From the IMG/VR virus record IMGVR_UViG_3300042390_000283, positions 1-26,122 of that record: a DNA stretch of 26,122 nucleotides, one strand, 5' to 3'. The position numbers and the translations under genes were made by a program. Below are positions 21,542 to 26,122 of this stretch, in pieces. The notes beneath the pieces are model-generated. The model was not told where the DNA came from. It did not search any database and saw nothing but the letters and a program-made list of their open reading frames with translations. Within the stretch, counting starts at the first letter, position 1. The number at the start of each line of letters is the position of its first letter. Source of the stretch: a virus.

Positions 21542-22173
21542 TATTTACCTTTTCCTTTTGTTTCTACCAATTTATATTTTGGTGGATTAGTGAGTAAGGT
21601 TACTACTTTATAACCTTTAGGGATATTTGTTGGATACTTTCTTGAACCACTTCCACCTTGGTACTGACGGTCAACTGGCTTACCACCTGCAGAAGGACCC
21701 TTCTTGCTTGTGTCTACTGGCTTCTTTGCTGCTGGTTTAGATGGCATTTTTGCTCTAATCATTGAGCCAGCTGCTGGTGTTGCAAGAACTTTTCCAACCT
21801 TAGCAACTGCTTTACCGGCATTCTTTGCAATATCAAGTGGAGCAGATGCAACATCACCAACAGTTATATTGGCAACTTTGCCTGCAACCTTGCCTGCGCC
21901 TTTAGCAACTGCTCCAGCACCTTTAGCTGCACCCTTGCCTACTGCTGCAACAAACTCTGCTTGCTGTTTAACGCTATTGCCAGCAGCCTTAAGAACATCT
22001 TTGCCTTCACCTACGATGCCTTTACCGCTGTTCATCTTTTGACTTGCTGCTTTTCCAATTGCTTTTCCAGAATCAGAACCTTGAGCAGACATAAAAGCTT
22101 TACCCATTGGGCTATTCATTACTTCTGTAGCTCTGTTTACCTTTTTACCTAATGTTGGTTTCTTACTTGCCAT
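21541..22173 (-). CDS. Lys/Ala/Gly-rich basic protein, possibly DNA-condensing
   Basis: 210 codons from ATG 22171-22173. Begins MASKKPTLGKKVN, has NSPMGKAFMSAQ, a repeated region of the AxGKGAAKGAGAVAKGAGK type at about 77-95, and a PSKPAAKKP linker; the end is TLLTNPPKYKLVETKGKGK. The tetrapeptide-like repeat and high charge resemble histone-tail or H1-like proteins, so packing with DNA or binding nucleic acid is likely, but only composition supports this. Confidence 0.6.
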   Translation of the reverse strand: MASKKPTLGKKVNRATEVMNSPMGKAFMSAQGSDSGKAIGKAASQKMNSGKGIVGEGKDVLKAAGNSVKQQAEFVAAVGKGAAKGAGAVAKGAGKVAGKVANITVGDVASAPLDIAKNAGKAVAKVGKVLATPAAGSMIRAKMPSKPAAKKPVDTSKKGPSAGGKPVDRQYQGGSGSRKYPTNIPKGYKVVTLLTNPPKYKLVETKGKGK

Positions 22174-22345
22174 CTTTTTTTCCTACTTTCTTTAATACTT
22201 CTAGTCGTTGTTTAGCTGTGGATAATCTTTTTTCTGCTTTGGTTACTTCTTTTTTAGCAGCCTTGACTGCTGGCACTTCTATTTTTTTACCTTTAGTTAC
22301 TTTTCCTGTTTTAATTTTAGGATATGATTTTATTTCTTTCTTCAT
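22163..22345 (-). CDS. 60-residue Lys-rich basic protein
   Basis: I start at ATG 22343-22345 because AAAGGA lies at good distance; an ATG at 22366 would run over the previous gene. Begins MKKEIKSYPKIKTGKV and then has a helical charged part (KKEVTKAEKRLSTAKQRLEVL). Its start overlaps the stop of the membrane protein gene (ATGA) and its end overlaps the next gene by 11 bases. Role unknown. Confidence 0.6.
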   Translation of the reverse strand: MKKEIKSYPKIKTGKVTKGKKIEVPAVKAAKKEVTKAEKRLSTAKQRLEVLKKVGKKDGK

Positions 22346-22515
22346 TTTTTGTCCTTTAAATGCCAATCAATATGACCATCTAGTTTGTCAGCAATCTTAT
22401 CTATCTTGCCGGCTAGAACGCCGTGCTGTTCACTGCTTTCTTTTCTAAACAATTGTATTAATACAACCATTGGTCCACCTATAATAGCAACAGCTACTGG
22501 CACCAACCACTCCAT
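22342..22515 (-). CDS. 57-residue single-TM protein with C-terminal helix
   Basis: ATG 22513-22515 overlaps the previous TGA (TGATG). MEWLVPVAVAIIGGPMVVLIQ is a membrane helix (residues 3-20), then QLFRKESSEQHG and a heptad-like helix KIDKIADKLDGHIDWH, ending LKDKK at TGA 22344-22342. I know this outline from many small phage genes near lysis or head genes. It may be a holin-like or envelope protein; no role is proven. Confidence 0.65.
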   Translation of the reverse strand: MEWLVPVAVAIIGGPMVVLIQLFRKESSEQHGVLAGKIDKIADKLDGHIDWHLKDKK

Positions 22516-22730
22516 CAGATTAACTCTTTACGACTTGATACTTTTTCAACGTTAGGCATTGCTTCATACATTCTTTGAGTCTCTCTAATGGTTGTATCAT
22601 TCCATGTAGACTTGCCATAACTTGCTCCCCTGAACCCAAACTTGATGCCTTTGATGTGGCAGCTAAAGCAAATACCACGTTTGATATCATTCTCTTCTGA
22701 AATTTCTTTGGAACAATCCAAACAGTGCAT
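22515..22730 (-). CDS. Small zinc-ribbon protein
   Basis: I start at ATG 22728-22730 (MHCLDCSKE), since AGGAG lies six bases upstream; a longer frame to 22757 has no such site. 71 residues with CLDC and CFSC forming a four-Cys zinc site at about residues 3-25, then HIKGIKFGFRGASYGKS and DTTIRETQRMYEA. This is a frequent small phage protein placed just after the terminase. Its role is unknown; help in packaging would fit the place. Confidence 0.7.
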   Translation of the reverse strand: MHCLDCSKEISEENDIKRGICFSCHIKGIKFGFRGASYGKSTWNDTTIRETQRMYEAMPNVEKVSSRKELI

Positions 22731-22735
22731 AAAAA

Positions 22736-22778
22736 CTCCTATATAAGTATAGTTCACTCGTTACATTATATCAGTAAC
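22736..22778 (-). promoter_or_regulatory. Promoter-like gap after terminase: GTAAC-N7-CTATACTT
   Basis: On the - strand TATAAT (22770-22765) overlaps the terminase end, followed by GTAAC (22764-22760), seven bases and CTATACTT (22752-22745), then TATATAGGAG. GTTAC...GTAAC (22760-22764 and 22774-22778) is a short inverted repeat. The arrangement resembles 10673-10700. No clear -35 box was seen. Confidence 0.35.
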
Positions 22779-24360
22779 TATTGAATTCACCTATCCAATA
22801 ACGCTCTTTAGTCTTAATTGGCTTATGTAATTTCTTTTCAAAGTAATTCATGGTTCCCCATGGAGAGTCAGTTTTAGGCTTATACTCTGGCAGCCAGACA
22901 TACTTAAGCATCTGGTTAGCAATGGCTAAAGACATCACACGGTCGTCGTGTGGGGAGCCATGGGTAGCTCCATTGTCATCGCGGACAAAGGTCTTAAGTT
23001 CAGCAATAGTATATTCACATCGTAGGTCTAATGCACCATCTCTAAGATTAGCATTTAGTTCGTCTATAGCTAAAGGCTTAGTTAAGGTTGTTGTGCGCCA
23101 ACCCAATGCCTCTGTGGCTTCAGCGTGGCGTTGGTTTAATCTACGCTGTCTATAAAGATTAATATAATTAGCTTTATTTAAAGCAGTTAAAGTTGTTAAG
23201 CCGTGGTTATTAGACTCAACTCCTATTAAAGCTTCATTATAAAAGAAACCCAATGCATAAAGAACTTCTTCGCCAAACTTGTCTGGGTCAATATGACCAT
23301 GCCAATGGGCAACTATAAGACCAGACTTAGCATCAATAACATGAGCGGTAGAATAGTCACCCCTAGCCAGTCCTTCGGCCACGTCAGCTCCAATAGCATA
23401 AACACCTCCTGCTTGTGGTGTTTGCCATACGGAGAGCGGTCCACCGGAGGACTCAAACATATAAGAGTTTCGAACATCAGAGAGTTTTTTATTAAAACCT
23501 TTCTTAGGGGTTGTTGTAATAAATCTATTTAAAGCATCAATATCAAATACTGGTCTGCCTGAACGAATAAAGGCTTCTTCTGGATTAGATGGGTACTCTT
23601 GGTGTAGTTGCCATATTGGTAGTTCTGCGGCTTGCGCGTCATACCAGGCTTGGTCACGACCAGATGCTGACCATGGAAAGAAGATTCCGCGGAAACGATT
23701 AGTTCCAGTTTGCGAACCATGCCATAAGTTAAAGAATATATTACCTTCACCCTTGGCAGTAGATAGACAGATTACACGACCACCTACGTCTGCAATTGGC
23801 TCTATTGATGCCCAGGCTTCCTCAGGATTGGGCAAAAATGCCATCTCGTCGATTATAGCCAGATACACCGATTCACCTCTAGCAGGCTCGTTAGCTGATG
23901 GCATTGATTCAATTACAGAGTCATTACTAAAGGACATCTTAAGAACGTTATTTTGTAATAGTTCAGGACCAGACAATCTCATCCAGTCAGGTATAAATTT
24001 ATAAATATACTTAGCCTTTTGTAAAAGCTTTGTAGCTTCACGTTCAGTCTTTGAAAGCATAACCACAAATCTGTCTGGCCAAAAGAAAGTAATCCAGAAA
24101 GCATATGCTGCAGCCAAAGTGGAGAATCCAATCTGACGTGCCTTTAATACTATTGTATATCTATCACTTAACCATGCTTTAACAGTTTCTTTTTGCGCGT
24201 CCCTTAAAACAAAAGCAATACGTCCTTGGTTAGGGTGTTTAATATAAGCATAGTTTTCACAGAAGAAAGCAAATGCTTCTGCTAGTTCTGCTGGTGTTGC
24301 GTTCTCTGGCCCACGGCACTTACGAAAGTTCCACTCATTAAGTAAACTATTTAGTTCCAC
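22771..24360 (-). CDS. terL: Terminase large subunit
   Basis: 529 codons from GTG 24358-24360. ATPase: Walker A-like VLKARQIGFST at about residues 71-80, Walker B LAIIDE at about 167-172, then the coupling motif ICLSTAKG. Nuclease: acidic clusters IGADVAEG, IGVESNNHG and SPHDDRVMSLA in the C-terminal half. It cuts the concatemer and drives DNA into the capsid through the portal. An ATG at 24411 would add 17 residues (MCSCRKQYN and on), but it would overlap the sulfotransferase gene by 65 bases and include the only in-frame CGG of this strand. I therefore prefer the GTG, although its ribosome-binding site (GGAA, eight bases away) is only moderate. No small terminase subunit was recognised nearby. 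Confidence 0.88.
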   Translation of the reverse strand: MELNSLLNEWNFRKCRGPENATPAELAEAFAFFCENYAYIKHPNQGRIAFVLRDAQKETVKAWLSDRYTIVLKARQIGFSTLAAAYAFWITFFWPDRFVVMLSKTEREATKLLQKAKYIYKFIPDWMRLSGPELLQNNVLKMSFSNDSVIESMPSANEPARGESVYLAIIDEMAFLPNPEEAWASIEPIADVGGRVICLSTAKGEGNIFFNLWHGSQTGTNRFRGIFFPWSASGRDQAWYDAQAAELPIWQLHQEYPSNPEEAFIRSGRPVFDIDALNRFITTTPKKGFNKKLSDVRNSYMFESSGGPLSVWQTPQAGGVYAIGADVAEGLARGDYSTAHVIDAKSGLIVAHWHGHIDPDKFGEEVLYALGFFYNEALIGVESNNHGLTTLTALNKANYINLYRQRRLNQRHAEATEALGWRTTTLTKPLAIDELNANLRDGALDLRCEYTIAELKTFVRDDNGATHGSPHDDRVMSLAIANQMLKYVWLPEYKPKTDSPWGTMNYFEKKLHKPIKTKERYWIGEFNSY

Positions 24361-25168
24361 GCCAAAATTCCAATCCTGAATAACGTTGTATTGTTTCCGG
24401 CAAGAACACATCTTCTGGTTTGCGTGATTTCTTTTCTAACTTTGGTCTTACTTTGTGTAGATTCTTAATCCCTGTAAGACTGTTTTCAGAGATACCTGAG
24501 CTGTCTTCAATGTTCTGATATTCATGATTGTATTGCGGAATTTCCAAGTATTCATATATTTTATTAATTTCCTTCTGTGGGTTGTTTATAAAATTGTCAT
24601 ATTCAACAAAGTGAAACATATGTCTATATTCTGGATTCATTGCATGTTTCATATTGTTTAAGCATCTCATTATATCATTACCAAACTTCATTAGCCAATC
24701 TGCTCTGCGGTCAGCCATTGGTTTATCTGGAAATGTTTCTAATAAAACTTCTTTATCCATTAAAGCATTTTGCTGTGAATCAGGATGAGCATTAATGATT
24801 GTGTCAAATGAAACTAATATATCAAGTATATCTCTTACTGGACATATTATTTTAATATTTTGATTTACATAACGATAAGCTACTTCTACACCATTGGCTG
24901 ATGTCCAATTAAGGTTCTTGTCAATAATGTAGTTAGCTTGTTTATCATAATAAAAGTTTTGTGGTATTGCGGCAATTGCATTAGATATTGCGTTGCCTCT
25001 GTCATAATCTTTATGTTCAAATGAATCAAATGTTTGTGTAGCATTAATCATCATTTGTAACATTGGACTTGCCGGCGAAACCCACAAGTCTGGATTTTGA
25101 TTTAATATTGAACTAAGTACTGTTGCACCTGAGCGTTGAAGCCCAGCCAAAAAAAAGAATTCCTTCAT
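24347..25168 (-). CDS. Sulfotransferase-family protein
   Basis: 273 codons from ATG 25166-25168 with AAGGAA upstream. Residues 4-22 read FFFLAGLQRSGATVLSSIL, the nucleotide-phosphate loop of PAPS-using sulfotransferases (5'-PSB loop), and CPVRDILDILVSF at about 110-122 matches the 3'-phosphate contact strand (R..D...S). Family role: transfer of sulfate from PAPS to a sugar, lipid or protein. In a phage it may act on a virion fibre or host surface glycan. It stands between the fibre gene and the terminase; its end overlaps the terminase start by 14 bases. Confidence 0.8.
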   Translation of the reverse strand: MKEFFFLAGLQRSGATVLSSILNQNPDLWVSPASPMLQMMINATQTFDSFEHKDYDRGNAISNAIAAIPQNFYYDKQANYIIDKNLNWTSANGVEVAYRYVNQNIKIICPVRDILDILVSFDTIINAHPDSQQNALMDKEVLLETFPDKPMADRRADWLMKFGNDIMRCLNNMKHAMNPEYRHMFHFVEYDNFINNPQKEINKIYEYLEIPQYNHEYQNIEDSSGISENSLTGIKNLHKVRPKLEKKSRKPEDVFLPETIQRYSGLEFWRGTK

Positions 25169-25189
25169 ATTATTTCCTTCGTTATTTGA

Positions 25190-26122
25190 TTATGCGTTTG
25201 TTGCCATTACATACCAGTCGGTACCATCATACACTATTGTAGCAAATGTTCCTGCAACAGCTTTACAAATGTCTGTTTGTGCTGCGCCGCCTGTATGGGC
25301 ATAAACGTTGCTTGATGCAGACACAATCTTATGGTTGGCCCAGTTGTTAAATGTAATTGCGCGACCAATGTATTCTGAACCTGATGGTAAAGTGACTACA
25401 ATTGCTGAGCCTGATTTATTATTAATAATCCAGTTTTCAGTATCAGCTACAGTGAAGTCTGCTGTCTTTGTTACTGGTGCAGTAGTTGCATAGTACTCTG
25501 TTACCTTGGCGTAACCAGTGATTGATGCGCGGTTTGTATCGATGTCAAATCCAACACCAGGAACTCTAAAGTTTGTAACTGAAGAGTTACCTAATGTTAT
25601 CTGATTGGATACAGATGCAGATGTTGCTGCTGCGTTATAACCAAGGATAATATTATTAGAACCAGTTGTTAAGTTATTAGTTCCGCTGTTTCCAGAGTTA
25701 TAACCAATTGCTACGTTATTAGAACCACTAGAGATATTATAACCAGCATTGTAACCAAGTGATGTGTTTCCAGCACCAGCTTGATTATTCCATGATGAGT
25801 AAGCACCTATTGCAGTGTTGTAGTTTCCACTACTTCCACTAAAGTAATAAGTATTACCTGAATCCCATCTTGATAATGCGGCGAATCCAATTGCGGTGTT
25901 ACCGTTACCAGCAGTGGAGTTATAATATGACCATACACCAACTGCTACGTTTTCATTACCAGTTGCATTGCAATAACCTGCAACGCTTCCAATGCCTACG
26001 TTTCTAATTCCATTACTTAAACCTAATGCATAGCGACCAATTGCTAAGCTTCTTTCAGCAGTTGTTGAATAAGCCATTGCATAATAACCAACAGCCATGT
26101 TTCTTTCGCCAGTTGTTAAAGC
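25190..26122 (-). CDS. YadA-head-like trimeric fibre protein, N-terminus beyond the window
   Basis: The frame is open to the last base (ALTTGERN precedes the first in-window Met at 26098), and the repeat pattern continues through it, so the true start lies outside. It contains about nine units of the NxAIGxxA type (RSLAIGRYAL, RNVGIGSVAG, ENVAVGVWS, NTAIGFAAL, NTAIGAYSS, NTSLGYNAG, NNVAIGYNSG, NNIILGYNAA), the left-handed beta-roll seen in YadA/Hia heads. Then comes a linker and a beta-rich C-terminal domain (IVVTLPSGSEYIGRAITF, ending YDGTDWYVMATNA) probably binding the host. Likely a receptor-binding fibre or collar appendage. Confidence 0.8.
   Translation of the reverse strand, partial: ALTTGERNMAVGYYAMAYSTTAERSLAIGRYALGLSNGIRNVGIGSVAGYCNATGNENVAVGVWSYYNSTAGNGNTAIGFAALSRWDSGNTYYFSGSSGNYNTAIGAYSSWNNQAGAGNTSLGYNAGYNISSGSNNVAIGYNSGNSGTNNLTTGSNNIILGYNAAATSASVSNQITLGNSSVTNFRVPGVGFDIDTNRASITGYAKVTEYYATTAPVTKTADFTVADTENWIINNKSGSAIVVTLPSGSEYIGRAITFNNWANHKIVSASSNVYAHTGGAAQTDICKAVAGTFATIVYDGTDWYVMATNA

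Noticed and set aside
18348-22771. Programmed -1 shift of a tail assembly chaperone
   Set aside because: No tape measure or tail-chaperone gene pair is present, and the phage looks short-tailed.
1-26122. tRNA genes, CRISPR arrays, integrase, insertion sequences
   Set aside because: No cloverleaf, regular spaced repeats or transposase or integrase motifs were recognised on reading both strands.

Overview
The window looks like part of the genome of an uncultured, AT-rich, short-tailed (podovirus-like) tailed phage, most likely aquatic. It encodes a large terminase, portal, scaffold, major capsid protein, adaptor-like and hub-like tail proteins, several internal virion-type proteins, fibre-type proteins and a lysis cassette. 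I see no tail tube, sheath, tape measure or tail-chaperone pair, which is why I call it podovirus-like. The host cannot be fixed from the sequence. No tRNA, CRISPR array, integrase or insertion sequence was recognised.

Layout: a left block on the + strand (1-2799) holds a partial gene, a small membrane protein, a PD-(D/E)xK nuclease-like protein, an M15 peptidase, a sigma region-4-like protein, an unknown acidic protein and a zinc-finger protein behind a near-consensus, almost leaderless promoter. It converges on a long, tightly packed - strand block (26122 down to 2594). Read in its own direction that block runs: YadA-head-like fibre (cut by the window edge), sulfotransferase, terminase, small zinc-ribbon and membrane proteins, a cluster of lysine-rich mini-proteins, portal, scaffold, capsid, beta-rich virion protein, small Zn protein, adaptor, hub, fibre-like protein, FN3/poly-Pro/Cys-rich protein, a short hypothetical, Cys-rich protein and 2OG-Fe(II) oxygenase, three internal virion-type proteins and a 1496-codon giant, then lipoprotein, holin-like protein and lysozyme-like endolysin. 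The lysozyme tail overlaps the tail of the convergent zinc-finger gene.

The most unusual signal is in the left block. Three of its genes are each broken by a +1 frame change, and all three breaks fall exactly on a zero-frame CGG codon (424, 1138, 2577). Skipping the C and reading the next triplet as Gly (GGT, GGA, GGA) restores a conserved protein each time, including the Zn-ligand motif of the M15 peptidase. In a hand scan of all other genes, about 95 CGG trinucleotides on the - strand lie out of phase and none is an in-frame codon, except one in a doubtful N-terminal extension of the terminase. The other five Arg codons are used. This suggests that CGG is an unread or very slow codon for this phage and host and is used or tolerated only as a +1 frameshift site. 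Sequencing error or gene decay remains the main alternative.
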